Made by a program: the position numbers and the translations under genes
In this document: piece by piece, positions 1 to 10,044 of the stretch
Position numbering within the stretch: position 1 is the first letter of the stretch
Layout: the number at the start of each line of letters is the position of its first letter
From: Rickettsiella massiliensis 20B
Lineage (GTDB): Bacteria > Pseudomonadota > Gammaproteobacteria > Diplorickettsiales > Diplorickettsiaceae
NCBI RefSeq assembly: GCF_000257395.1
Contig: NZ_AJGC01000002.1
Coordinates: 355,001-419,000 of the forward strand
Length of the DNA: 64,000 nucleotides
Direction of reading: 5' to 3'
Notes under the pieces: model-generated
Told to the model about the DNA's origin: nothing
What the model saw: the letters and a program-made list of their open reading frames with translations, nothing else
The model's database searches: none

Positions 1-2
1 TA

Positions 3-1695
3 GGCGGGGAAGGTTTAGCGCAAGGTTATCTCAATCACCCAGACTTAGAGCAGCAACGCTTTGTCTCTTATCCTAATTTAAGCACAGTCAAATTATATCG
101 ATCGGGTGATAAAGTTTTTTGGAGTCATGATGATTTTGGAAGAGAGCAGCTTTGTTATTTAGAACGCATAGGCGAAGAAATTAAAAGACAAGGTTATTTT
201 GTTTCTTTGGAGGAAATTAGCCATTGTTTGAAACAACATCCTGCTATAGCTCAAGTCGTTGTGCTGAATACAAGCTTTGCTTCTAGAGAAAATAGGTTAG
301 TTGCCTTTTATGTATTAAAAAAAGCATGCCAAATAAAAACATCGCTTGAAGATTATTTAATGGCTCGTTTGCCGCATTATATGTTACCCAATGATTATCA
401 AAAAGTTTCCGCTATTCCATTGACTCGAAATGGAAAAGTCGATAAAAAACATTTGCTTTCTCTCTTATCGATCAACCATACACATTTTAGTAAAGAACAG
501 CCAATATTAAATTCTATAGAAAAGAAAGTAAGTGATTTATTTAGAAAAATAATTGCACTACCCCATGGTTCGACTTATGCGCTTGATATTGATAAAAGTT
601 TCTTTTTATTAGGCGGATCATCTATTAAAGCAGTACAACTTATTGCAGAAATTGAAAATATGTTTGCTGTAGAGGTGGATTATAGTTTCTTGAAAAAATA
701 TCCAAGTATTCGTAAATTAAGTAATTGGATTAGTCAACAGAGCTCGCAACAGACGATTAAACATCAGGAGGATATTTTATTAAATTTAGGAAAATTCGCT
801 ACTCACATAGATGAAAATTTATCTATTATTTTTATTCATCCAGCAGGAGGAACAACCGATTGTTATCAAGGTTTAATCCCTCATCTGCCAGAAGCTTATA
901 ATTACTTTGGGATTAATGATCCAGTTATTACAAAAAAAAGTAAACAACCTAACTCAATTTCTGAGATGGCAAATAATTATTTAGAAAAAATTCAGCAAAA
1001 AATTAAAGGAAATTTTATCCTCGCGGGTTATTCTTTTGGAGGAATGCTTTCTCTAGAAATCGCTGCCCAAGCAGAAGAAAAAGGTATTTCTACCCTCTTA
1101 GGTGTTTTCTTATTAGATACTTGGATTGTGTCTTGTGCGACAGATCAAGCACAAAAAGTACTTCGAGATCGAGTCAACGCCTATTTTGATCAAACAAAAC
1201 AAGTGATTTTAAGTAAAGATTATGATTCTCAGTATGTAGAGAATGCTTCAAACGTTCAAACACAGCAATTACTCAAAAAAGAGACTGAGCGCATGCGGGA
1301 ACAATATAATCAATTTAGGGTTTAAATTTATACCAAAAAGATTAATAAAAACAAAAATAAATTTATTTAAAGCTACAGAGCTCGATGATTCATTTCAAGA
1401 TATGAATTTAGGTAAAGACAGTGAAAATAACTATCTTTCTGGTTTTGTAAATAAGGAATTATTTGTTAAAATACTCGTCGACGGCGATCATTATTCTATT
1501 TTAAATGAAAATAATTTAGTAGAGATCGCTCGCAATTTTTCTATGCAATTACAAAAAATAAAAATTGAACTTGATGTAGGTTTTATAAATAAAAGTCGAT
1601 CGTTGTTTTTTAGATCATCAAGAAACGATAGTCATTTTTCAGAAGATAATTCAAAAGATTATCATCAAGCAAATAATGTTTTTAGAGTAAACTAA
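3..1695 (+). CDS. Nonribosomal peptide synthetase, terminal A-PCP-TE portion (5' partial, one frameshift)
   Basis: The reading frame is open from the window edge, so the N-terminal part lies outside. Seen: the end of an adenylation domain with LYRSGD near residue 36 and a C-terminal NGKVDKK motif carrying the A10 lysine near residue 142; a carrier domain with LGGSS near residue 204 (phosphopantetheine serine); and a thioesterase with GYSFGG (GxSxG) near residue 343 and an LLDTW segment. The frame breaks near 1305-1315. The next frame carries the rest of the thioesterase, including GDHYS near 1485 with the likely catalytic His, to a stop at 1693-1695. In this family the thioesterase releases the finished peptide, so this is the last module of an assembly line. 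The product cannot be predicted because the specificity pocket lies mostly outside. The sensor kinase ATG follows the stop directly. Confidence 0.85.
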
Positions 1696-4136
1696 ATGTA
1701 TCTTGAAGCCTCTATTTTAAATACACTGCCTTTTTCTATTTATTGGATTGATCCCAAAAAAATATTTTAAAAGGAGGAAATCATTTTTTTATAAATTTTT
1801 TGGATAAATCATTAAAAGATAATTTTAAAGAAAAGCCAATAGAGGCTATTTTTAAAAAAGAGCAAATGACAATTATTTGTCATTTGCTTAAGCAATGTTT
1901 AAAAAAAAATAAATCCTTATCTTTATGCGGAGAATTTTATAAAAATGTTGGTAATCATTTACAATTTGTACAAATACACTGTTGTTTTCTTATAAAAGAA
2001 AATTTAAGTATTTTTGTCGAAATATTCGTTCCAGAGAAGGAGCTAGTTCAAAATTTGCGAACAGAAAAAGAAAAACTTGAAATGTATTTAAATAATTTGA
2101 TGAATTTTATCCCAGCCAGTCTTTATTGGAAAGATAAAAATGGTGTCATTTTAGGTGGAAGTCGGCTACACGCTAAACTAGCTGGCTATACTGATCCTAA
2201 AGAAGTGATTGGAAAAACAGATAATGATTTTGTATGGAGGAAATATGCATCAGATATTAGAGAAAATGATCGGTTTGTTATCCATCATAATCAGGTGGTG
2301 AATTTTGAAGAAAAAGCAATATTAGAGGATAAAAAAATACATACGTTTTTAACAAATAAGTTCCCGCTAAAAGATAAGTTTGGAAATTCTATTGGTGTTT
2401 TAGGTGTTTCAATTGATATTACTCAATTAAAAGAGATCCAAAAAGCGCTGATGGAGGCAAAAATCATGGCAGAAGAAGCCAATCATGCTAAAACAATATT
2501 TTTAGCGAATATGAGTCATGATATTCGTAACCCGTTGACAACAATTATCAGTTTAGCCAGCTTTTATGAAAAAAATACATTGGGTGAATCAGCGATTAAT
2601 TTTGGTTCAATTGCTTCATTAGCTAAAAAACTCCTTGAATTACTTAATGATATATTAAAATCTTCCGAAACCGGTCAATTTGATGAAAAGCAACTCCATA
2701 AGGAAACGTTTTCTCTGAAACAGTTTCTTGATAATTTACAGTCTTATGTATTACCTATGGCCCAACAAAGCCAACTTGATTTTTTTTTGGATGTTGATCA
2801 GACACTAAGTGATTATTTTATTATCTGTGATCGAAGTAAACTCTACCGAATCTTGTTTAATTTACTCAGTAATGCAGTTAAATTTACAAAAGTAGGTAGT
2901 GTTCAGTTGAAAGTAAATAAAGTAGCTGATTTAATGGAAAAAAAGGCTGTTACTATTCAATTTGAAGTTTGTGATACCGGTCCTGGAATTGATCAAGATA
3001 AACAACCTTTTATTTTTGATAATTTATTCCGCATTAATAAACAAAGTAATGTCCTTGGTAATGGAGTTGGGCTCTATATCGTAAAAAAATTTGTTAATTT
3101 ACTAGGTAGTCATATTCAGGTTAAAAGTGAGCTAAATAAAGGTTCAGTTTTTTATTTTTCTTTAACATTTCCATTTGAAAAACGAACATTAAATTATAGA
3201 AAAATGGAATCATTGGCGTCTCTAAATAAGTCCCCCTCAATTATTGAAGAGCTTAAAAAAGACTATCCAGTGATAGAATCTAAAAGAGAGGCTATTGAAA
3301 AAAATAAAAAAAATATTCTCGAGCTAAAAAAAGAATATTACTTATTGAGGATGATATCATTGCAAATAAAATCGCTAAATTAATATTAATTGATGCGGGT
3401 TTTCATGTTTCTACAGCGAATAACCCTATTCGTGGATTACAGCTAGCAAAAAAAACTCATTCGATTTTATTATTACCGATTTAAATCTACCGAAAATGAG
3501 TGGCCAAGAATTTATCATTCTTTATCGTTATTGGGAGAGAATACAAAAAAGAACTCTATTCCTATTTTTGCCTTAACTTCTTTAATTAATACTGCGGATA
3601 GTGTTGTTGAAAAATATGGATTAGAAGAATTTGATGCAATTTGGCCAAAACCTATTTCAGAGAAGAATATAGAAGAATTACTCAGTTATACGGTTGTCGG
3701 TCAGTATAATGTAATTCGGCCTTCTGTTTTTTATAATAATCAGGAAAGCCTAGGTAATAAAGGAAAAGATACTTCGGCTCTTTCTTTAGAACTTGAGAAA
3801 ATAGTGGGGTACCCGATTTTTTTCTTACCGCTTAGCTTATATACGTTAGGAAGAGATGAGCCCTTGCAAAAAGAAATTTTATCTATTTTTCATGATAATT
3901 TAGAAAAGAATATAATTGAAATTAAAGAAGCCTATCGCGATAAAAATTTTAATAAAATATATCAACTTGTTCATAACTTAAAGGGTAGTACTGGATATGT
4001 CGGTGCGATGAGGCTCGATGCAATGTGTAAGTTTTTTCTAAATATTCTAGTTCTTTATAAGAATAATCTTGAAAAAATAAATAAATTTTATTATTATTTA
4101 GAAGATGTTTTATTAAAAACATTGCAAGAATTATAA
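1696..4136 (+). CDS. Hybrid sensor histidine kinase (PAS-PAS-HisKA-HATPase-REC-HPt), several frameshifts
   Basis: An ATG at 1696 immediately after the NRPS stop opens a PAS-like segment (SIYWIDPKK). It breaks near the A7/T4 runs at about 1755-1770 and continues in another frame as LKGGNHFF, matching the pattern of the second PAS domain (LYWKDKNG...LGGS). Then come the H-box SHDIRNPLTT near 2515, the N-box with LLSNAVKFT near 2865, G boxes DTGPGID and GNGVGLYIVKKF, a receiver domain near 3335-3690 (LLIEDD, then ITDLNLPKMSG in a shifted frame, then the ALTS and KP signatures) and an HPt domain with HNLKGSTG near 3970. The order is that of ArcB/BarA-type phosphorelay kinases. No cognate DNA-binding regulator is visible. 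Direct abutment with the NRPS suggests co-transcription. At least three frameshifts are needed to read it through, so it may be inactive. Confidence 0.8.
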
Positions 4137-4138
4137 TG

Positions 4139-4158
4139 AAAAGATTAGAAATCTTTTA
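4139..4158 (+). terminator. Possible AT-rich terminator hairpin after the sensor kinase
   Basis: AAAAGATT, a 3-nt loop, then AATCTTTT directly after the kinase stop. The stem is weak and made mostly of A-T pairs, so it may be chance in AT-rich DNA. Confidence 0.3.
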
Positions 4159-4246
4159 TGTTTAATTAAATAATAAAGGATACGAGGCTACTTATAAAAA
4201 ATTAAAAATTTACTCTAAAAAATAGTATCTGAATAAGGAGGTTATT

Positions 4247-5079
4247 ATGTCACCTAATAAGCGTAAATTTTATGCTGCGGCAGAGAAGGGCGATCTACAA
4301 AAAGTAAAATGTTACATGGATTATAATAATGTCGATGAAGCAGATAGATTTGGTCGGACTGCACTTTTTTTAGTCATTTCTAAAAATTATTTATCTATTT
4401 CTCAAGCGCATCTTTCTGTTATTGAGTTTCTCTTAGAGCATAAAGCAAATATTTATAAAATGGAAAATCGTGCTGGAAATACATCACTCAATGTCGCTAA
4501 GTTAAGTTCAAATAATGCGGTATTAAAACTTTTTCTTGAAAAAAATCGAATAGACGACTCATCAAAATATAAACTGATCAAAGAGTTAGTGATGATAAAT
4601 AATCATGATGCGGCTCAAGTGCATAATATCTTATTAAAAATAAAATGTGTTAAAGGGACGCTTGCTGAAACGCAACCTGTTTATAGTAATGAGAATTTAC
4701 GAATTGAAAAAATAAAGTTACTGATCGCCCATATTGAACAAGTCAATAAAAAAGAGATTAATGATCTGTTATCTTTAGCCATTGAACGTAATAATATTAA
4801 AACTGCTAAAGTATTTATTGACTTGATTTTAGAAAAAAAATGGGAAGAAAGAAAAGTTTTGTAAAGAATAATAAATATTTATCTCTGTACTGGGATGAGC
4901 AGCTTAAAAAAATAGATCAACCTTATCAAATACAAAGTACTGCAGGGCAAGGATTAAATCGATCAGTGGGATATGCGGAAGGCTTAGATAAGATGTTTGC
5001 TTCTTATCGTAAAACATCAGCTATTACTGAAGAGGATTCTCTACTTTCGAACAGTGAGCTGTACCAATTTAGACAATAA
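4247..5079 (+). CDS. Ankyrin-repeat protein, probable host-interaction factor (one frameshift)
   Basis: The ATG at 4247 has a strong AGGAGG about 7 bases upstream. Two ankyrin-type repeats are visible in residues about 5-100: FGRTALFLVISK, then VIEFLLEHKANI, then GNTSLNVAK followed by LKLFLEKN. The rest is helical and unrecognised. The first frame stops at 4864. An A8 run at about 4836-4843 lets the next frame continue another 79 residues to 5079, so I treat this as one gene of about 277 residues. Ankyrin proteins are frequent secreted effectors in Legionella and Coxiella; secretion here is inference from the family and neighbourhood. The gene stands alone between the kinase and a decayed AT-rich stretch. 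Confidence 0.6.
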
Positions 5080-5700
5080 TTTAATAGACTTCATCAAGAT
5101 TAGATCGTAGTCGTTTATTTTTAGCATCCTTAGCTCTGATATGAAAAAACTAAGATTTTTAGATGATATTAATCCCAGGCTTTCTATCATGTATGATTCT
5201 AGACACCGTAAAAATAGCATGCTTAGTCTTTTTTTAATAGAAATGACGTTTGTTCGTATTTATTCTATCATTCTCTTGAAATCACTATACTCTATTAACC
5301 AATCTATAAAATAATTATCATTGAGTTGAGAATAGAGTAAATTATTAAATATACTTTATAAATTTTATTTTAAATTTATATTATTCACTTTTAATAAAGT
5401 TTTCTTATTATTTTTTATATATTCAAAATATATTTTTATAATTTGTTTATACTATTTTCTCATCATAAAACCAATTTTTTAATAAGAATAACAATTTATT
5501 ATTTTTTTATTAAAAAACAGATATATTTTTATTTGTTAATTTTTATTATATTAAAAAATCGATCTTGTTATTTAATAATGATGTCTTTGTAGTGTAGTTA
5601 AATGAAATAATTTTTCTACCATTTTTGATTTTTTTATCAAAAAAAGTAAATTATCCTCTTAGTAATAAAAAAATAAAATGATTTATCGGTAGGTATTCTA
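5080..5700. other. Non-coding AT-rich stretch
   Basis: Extremely AT-rich with long A and T runs. I see no convincing gene, tRNA or mobile element. It separates the ankyrin gene from a gene relic. Confidence 0.6.
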
Positions 5701-6107
5701 ATGATAAAAATAAATTTTGATCAGCTTATTTTAATAAGAGAACAGTTTAAAATTCATTTGCAACAAGCGAAAATGATACATCCATGGAAAAATCATCCTT
5801 TTATTTGTCGAGATATCGATAAGTTGGTTAGGGAAATCGGTAACAATATTTTTCTTAGCGTCGCCTGTGCTTTTCTCTGATCAGATTCATTATAGACACC
5901 ATAATTTACTTGCAGTATTTAGCCTTAAAGCCTGAGCAAGCCATATTATCTTCTGCGCGATACCGTGCTTTAAATTGTTTTCGTTCTCAATAAGGGCATG
6001 ATACGCAGGTAACCTCTAAAGAAACAGAGCAAAACTCTGTTGTTAAAAATGAACGGGAAGAAGATATACGGAAAAGTGTTAGATTTCGTATGTTTGGTAT
6101 GTATTAA
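5701..6107 (+). pseudogene. Remnant of an unidentified protein-coding gene
   Basis: An ATG at 5701 opens 59 codons (starting MIKINFDQLI) that stop at 5878-5880. In another frame a protein-like stretch runs from about 5908 (YLQYLALKPEQAILSSARY), meets an internal TAA near 5989, then continues (TQVTSKETEQNSV) to a stop at 6105-6107. The composition looks coding but the frames are broken. I do not recognise the family. Confidence 0.4.
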
Positions 6108-6449
6108 TAAGATGAAAAAAACTCAGATCACGCCATAATCTTATCTAAGATATAAATTTAAAAAATCATGAGCAACGGCCATAAATCGAATTAGAGAATT
6201 ATAGCGTGGAATGAATATTAAAATTTCTAATTTTAGATATACTTAATTTATTAAAAGAAATCGTTGGCTTGAGTGAGGGTTGTTTTCTAAATTGAAGATT
6301 ATCTTATAATGACTACGCTTTATCGCGAAGTGACAATCTATAATACATAACTTCAATATCACTGATACGGTAAAGTATGTGGATTGAATAATCCTATTTT
6401 ACACGATATAGTCAAACGTATTACTTATTAAAAATAAAAATAAATTAAG
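6108..6449. other. Non-coding stretch upstream of the minor pilin genes
   Basis: No gene recognised. It marks the transition from AT-rich accessory DNA to the housekeeping block and presumably holds the promoter of pilV; no clear consensus promoter was identified. Confidence 0.45.
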
Positions 6450-6461
6450 TTGGAAAACAGG

Positions 6462-6836
6462 ATGTATTCCAAGATTGCTTTCACGACAGCAGGCTTCACC
6501 CTTGTCGAGGTCTTATTCGCAGCGTTTATCTTAAGCTTCGGGATTTTAGGCTTTTTACTAAGCGAACTGATGGCTTTGCAGGTGACGCAAAGGATGCAAG
6601 CGTTAAGTATCGCGCATATAAAAAGCTATGCGTTTGCTGAAACGATCAAAGCGATTGACCATCCTGCCTCGACTTACGCTCTCCAGGCGCGATGGCAAAT
6701 GGAACTGCAAGCGCAGCTTCCGCATACTCGTTCGCGGGTTCATATAGCAGGCCAAACTTACCAAGTCGAAATAACAGAAGTTTCTTCTCAAAAAATCGGG
6801 TCGTCTGTTCTGTACACGTTATATTTTAGTGTATGA
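6462..6836 (+). CDS. pilV: Type IV pilus minor pilin PilV-like
   Basis: The N-terminus carries a type III prepilin signal: AGFTLVEV followed by a hydrophobic helix (AAFILSFGILGFLL). Prepilin peptidase would cleave after the Gly, with the conserved Glu at mature position 5. The total of about 124 residues is on the short side for PilV. I chose ATG 6462; a TTG at 6450 is in the same frame. The 3' end overlaps the pilW start by 4 bases, and pilX follows, so pilV-pilW-pilX form a minor pilin operon that would prime pilus assembly in the inner membrane. No fimT/fimU or pilY1 gene is adjacent. A FimU/GspH-type call would be the alternative, but position before PilW favours PilV. Confidence 0.7.
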   Translation: MYSKIAFTTAGFTLVEVLFAAFILSFGILGFLLSELMALQVTQRMQALSIAHIKSYAFAETIKAIDHPASTYALQARWQMELQAQLPHTRSRVHIAGQTYQVEITEVSSQKIGSSVLYTLYFSV

Positions 6837-7719
6837 AGTGTATACGACAACAAGGTTATACGATGATTGAGTTAGTGATCGCTTTAGGGTTAGCACTTTT
6901 CTTAAGTACATTGGGTATACAGACCTTTGTCTACGCTAAAAAAAATTATACGACCATTTACCATTTGAACCAATTGCAAAATAAAATACAGCTTGCGATG
7001 ATCTGGCTCAGTCGAGATATTCGTAGATGATCTGGCTCAGTCGAGATATTCGTATGGCCGGGTTCGTAGGTTGTGTTCCCTTAGCACGGGTTTCCAAAAT
7101 AAGTGATTCTTTTGCCTTTCAAAAACGCTTAGTGGTTTGGCATAATGATCGGCCTTCGGTGCCTTTTCCGACGTTACCACTGCCACCTGTTGAATCTCAT
7201 AGCGACAAAATTTTGATTCAAGCGATGGATCCGGACGTTTATCCCGTCGTTTTTGCGCAGGGCGATCACGTTAGACTATTTGACCGATCACCCTTTCAGA
7301 AGGGTGATACGCTGATTATCAGTGATTGCCAACAAGCAGAGCGGTTTTATTGGGGACAAGCACGCTTACAGCATACGTACACTCGTGACAGTGAGGTCGC
7401 TTATTTGAATAAAATAGTTTATTACGTTGCGAAAACGGAACGCTATAATCGACAAGGCCAACCGATTTATGCGTTATATCGCCGTGATTTAAATCAATCG
7501 TTTTATAGACCGAGCGAATTACTGGCCGGTGTGAAGCAATTGACAGTTCGTTTTGGGGTAAACGATCCTGCAACCGGTGGTGTTAAGTTTATTGCGCCTG
7601 GATCATTGACGTTATCTCATCGATTGCGTTGTCTCGAAATCACGTTGTCTCATCAAGAAGCGAATCAGCAAGAGACCTCCTGGCAATGGGTGGTGGCTTT
7701 GCGTGAACCAGCCACTTGA
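6833..7719 (+). CDS. pilW: Type IV pilus minor pilin PilW, interrupted by a 29-bp tandem duplication
   Basis: The N-terminus has a prepilin motif (QQGYTMIELVIALGLALFL). The C-terminal two thirds reads as the usual PilW extension with DRSPFQKGD and QLTVRFGV. The frame is interrupted by an exact 29-bp tandem repeat (6997-7025 and 7026-7054). Removing one copy fuses the two halves cleanly through MIWLSRDIRMAGF, giving about 285 residues. As it stands translation stops at 7030 after 65 residues. It overlaps pilV at its start and pilX at its end (TGATG), indicating translational coupling. Confidence 0.75.
6997..7054. repeat. Exact 29-bp tandem duplication inside pilW
   Basis: Two adjacent identical 29-base units (6997-7025 and 7026-7054), each encoding MIWLSRDIR in the pilW frame. 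Because 29 is not a multiple of three, the duplication causes the frameshift in pilW. Confidence 0.9.
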
Positions 7720-8240
7720 TGAGAACAACATCGAAAAAGCGCTGTTATTTGCTTCTTGGTGCTTATTTTGATAGGCCGAGAGCGAAGCAGTCGGGTTTTA
7801 TTCTAGTTATGTTTTTATTATTGGTATTAATGATTGGGCTGTTTGCCATGACACTTCATGAACAGTTACAGCTTACGCTACGTACACAACAAAATTACGC
7901 GAGAGGATTACAACAATTTTATGCAGTGGAAGCGGTATTGTCTCATGCTGAAGTATTTTTGCTTAATCATCGCGTTGTCGAGCATCAACTTTATAGCGAA
8001 GTGTATGCCGGATATCATGTTTTTTATTCTTTTAAGCGATTACTGACCCCTTTTTGTTTTCGGCAGCAGCGTGCGTATTATTATCGAATCACCGCTTATC
8101 TAACGCCGAGTCATGAGCGTCCTGTTTCAGCCATCACCTTGCAAACAACCTATGCATGCGTTACACCGGAATCTTGCCAAGAGAAGGATGCCACCCTCGG
8201 TCAATTAGGACGCAGCGCATGGCGAGAACAAAACCATTAA
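7719..8240 (+). CDS. pilX: Type IV pilus assembly protein PilX-like
   Basis: It starts at ATG 7719, overlapping the pilW stop. Residues about 25-50 hold a hydrophobic helix preceded by QSGFILVMFLLL, the degenerate prepilin motif typical of PilX. The helical YAVEAVLSHAEVFL region is the usual PilX N-terminal signature (an EA pair followed by a long amphipathic helix). The length of about 173 residues suits the family. It is the third gene of the minor pilin operon. The next gene is unrelated, so pilY1 and pilE are not in this cluster; a major pilin-like gene lies at 53790. Confidence 0.7.
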   Translation: MRTTSKKRCYLLLGAYFDRPRAKQSGFILVMFLLLVLMIGLFAMTLHEQLQLTLRTQQNYARGLQQFYAVEAVLSHAEVFLLNHRVVEHQLYSEVYAGYHVFYSFKRLLTPFCFRQQRAYYYRITAYLTPSHERPVSAITLQTTYACVTPESCQEKDATLGQLGRSAWREQNH

Positions 8241-8454
8241 GTGGCTGAATCGCTCGAATAAAGTCTTATTTCTGACCATTTCCTCTTCTTTTTCAGTGTA
8301 GACTGGATGTAAGTGATTGCAGTCTAGCGCAAGATATTCGATAATAAACCGGTACTTAACCCGTTCAGGGAATGGTTCCTGAGTTCACAAAGGGTTAGCA
8401 AACAGTTTGAGAATAATAAATTTCCTTTATTCATAGCAAGGGGTTGATTTTCAA

Positions 8455-9057
8455 ATGAACACCATTCGGAAAAACGCGATAGTTATCACTATCCTTGGAT
8501 TAGGCGCTTTATGCTTTTCTTTATCGGCTTCTGCTGCGGCACAAAAGCCCGCTGTGCAAGCCGATCCTGCTCTGCAAACGGCTTCCTCTTCAGCGCCCAA
8601 CACACTCAATCAAGAAGTCATTTCGTTAGATGTGGTCAATCCGATTGATGATTTAGTGCAAATTGATAAAACGTTTGATCGATTGTTACGCATTAATACG
8701 ACACTCGCGAAGCAGTTTTTCATGGTCAATCATCATGCTTTTGCTTCAGAACTGCATGAAGAGGCGACGCAATTTGTGCTGTCAGTGGATCTTCCTGGGG
8801 TGGATCCGAAAGCCGTGCATCTGACAGTGCAAAATCGGATGCTGATGATTCAAGCACAGCGTGAGATAACGAAAAAGACAGATCAAAAAAAGACAGAATC
8901 TGAGGCAAAAGAGTATGTGTATCGTTATCGTTTTGCATTACCTGATAGTGCCGATGCAGATAAAATTACAGCGAAATTGAACCGTGGGGTATTAACCATC
9001 ATTCTCCCGAAAGGAAAAGGCCCTCAACCTCGAACGATCCTGATTCAGGATCATTAG
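8455..9057 (+). CDS. Exported small heat-shock protein (Hsp20/alpha-crystallin)
   Basis: The N-terminus looks like a Sec signal peptide: basic NTIRKN, a hydrophobic stretch and an SASAAA cleavage region near residue 28. Residues about 95-195 form an alpha-crystallin domain: FVLSVDLPGVDPKAVHLTV, then YRYRFALPDSAD and the closing LNRGVLTIILPK motif. Small heat-shock proteins hold unfolding clients without ATP. Most are cytoplasmic, so a periplasmic version is notable. The 200 residues include a low-complexity Ala/Ser-rich linker at about 29-60. AAGGGG lies about 10 bases upstream of the ATG, and a strong terminator follows. The gene appears to be monocistronic. Confidence 0.85.
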   Translation: MNTIRKNAIVITILGLGALCFSLSASAAAQKPAVQADPALQTASSSAPNTLNQEVISLDVVNPIDDLVQIDKTFDRLLRINTTLAKQFFMVNHHAFASELHEEATQFVLSVDLPGVDPKAVHLTVQNRMLMIQAQREITKKTDQKKTESEAKEYVYRYRFALPDSADADKITAKLNRGVLTIILPKGKGPQPRTILIQDH

Positions 9058-9109
9058 ACCCTTCGCTTTTTGTTTTATCTCTAGAAATAGCTTGTTATTT
9101 AACTATTTT

Positions 9110-9149
9110 AAAAAGCCACTATGAATGTATAAAAATAGTGGCTTTTTTA
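9110..9149 (+). terminator. Rho-independent terminator of the hsp20 gene
   Basis: The stem GCCACTAT/ATAGTGGC is flanked by A5 before and T6 after, about 50 bases past the stop. The A-rich left flank pairs with the T tract, so it could also work in the reverse direction. Confidence 0.8.
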
Positions 9150-9663
9150 TATCAGTAAAAATAGGTTATTAGTATAAATTAATAACTTATAGAGAAATTA
9201 TCCTTTTTACGAATTATAAAATTTTTTGAAAATTTGAATTATCGATTAATTTTTAGAGAAATTTTTTGCTCAACATTAATTGATTCAAATTGCTATAGTA
9301 AAGACAATCATCAATATTTTCTTATTGAAAATTGTATTTTTATACAAAGATAAAAAGTAATATTTTTTATCTAGACCAGAAACTTGTTTTATAATCTGAC
9401 TTGATAAAAGTTGATTCAAGAGTGCTGTTTAAGCAGAATCTTATTAATTAGAAGTATTATTAATAATTTAAGCCAAGATTTTATTTGCTGTCCTAGTTTA
9501 AAATACTATAATTTAGCGAATAAAAGACGATTAAAACTAAATACTTTTATCAATCAAGTTAGAAAAAATTATTTATTAAAGATAATCATAGACTGAGGCG
9601 AGTGAGCAGTATAATTTGTAAATTCGTTATTGATGGAAATTTATTTAAAATCGCATCTGCTTG
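9150..9663. other. Non-coding AT-rich stretch between hsp20 and DUF3579
   Basis: No recognisable gene. A 61-codon open frame at 9411-9596 has no homology I recognise and no ribosome-binding site. Confidence 0.5.
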
Positions 9664-9984
9664 TTAGGCCGTTTCTATTTCTTCTTCCTCATAAGACTCA
9701 TGAATTTTCAAGCGGTTTTCATTGGCAAATTTCATGATACATTCGAATATATCTGGATGGGTTTCTTTGAGTTTCGGATCAAGAATAAGACTTTTGGTAT
9801 GACTTTGATCGTCAACAATCGGACGAAGTTGAGGTGAATAACAGATGCGCCGATTATCAAAGCTCGCCAAACAACCGCACATTCGCTCTGCCCAGTCGCT
9901 GGGACGAAAGACATCGCCTTGTTCAGTAATGCCCTCAATAATAATACGTTTTTCTTTTGTGCGTTTTGGTTGGGTGCATGCCAT
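9664..9984 (-). CDS. DUF3579 family protein
   Basis: The 106-residue protein has the DUF3579 signature: RIIIEGITEQGDVFRPSDWAERMCG near the N-terminus, then RRICYSPQLRP and a C-terminal FANENRLKI segment. The family is widespread in beta- and gammaproteobacteria and its biochemical role is unknown. The length is typical and the frame is intact. It lies on the same strand as the CYTH gene and rpoH upstream, with a gap of about 60 bases after the CYTH stop, so it may be the last gene of that transcript. Confidence 0.8.
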   Translation of the reverse strand: MACTQPKRTKEKRIIIEGITEQGDVFRPSDWAERMCGCLASFDNRRICYSPQLRPIVDDQSHTKSLILDPKLKETHPDIFECIMKFANENRLKIHESYEEEEIETA

Positions 9985-10044
9985 ACAGGACCATTCTTCA
10001 ATTTTTATCAGTGGAGGAATACTACAATAATAACACGTTAGGTA

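Noticed and set aside
5701-5880. Calling the 59-codon ATG frame a real small gene
   Set aside because: Protein-like sequence continues in other frames beyond its stop, so a gene relic is the better reading.
9411-9596. Open frame of 61 codons on the plus strand
   Set aside because: No ribosome-binding site, biased AT-rich composition and no recognisable family; most likely chance.
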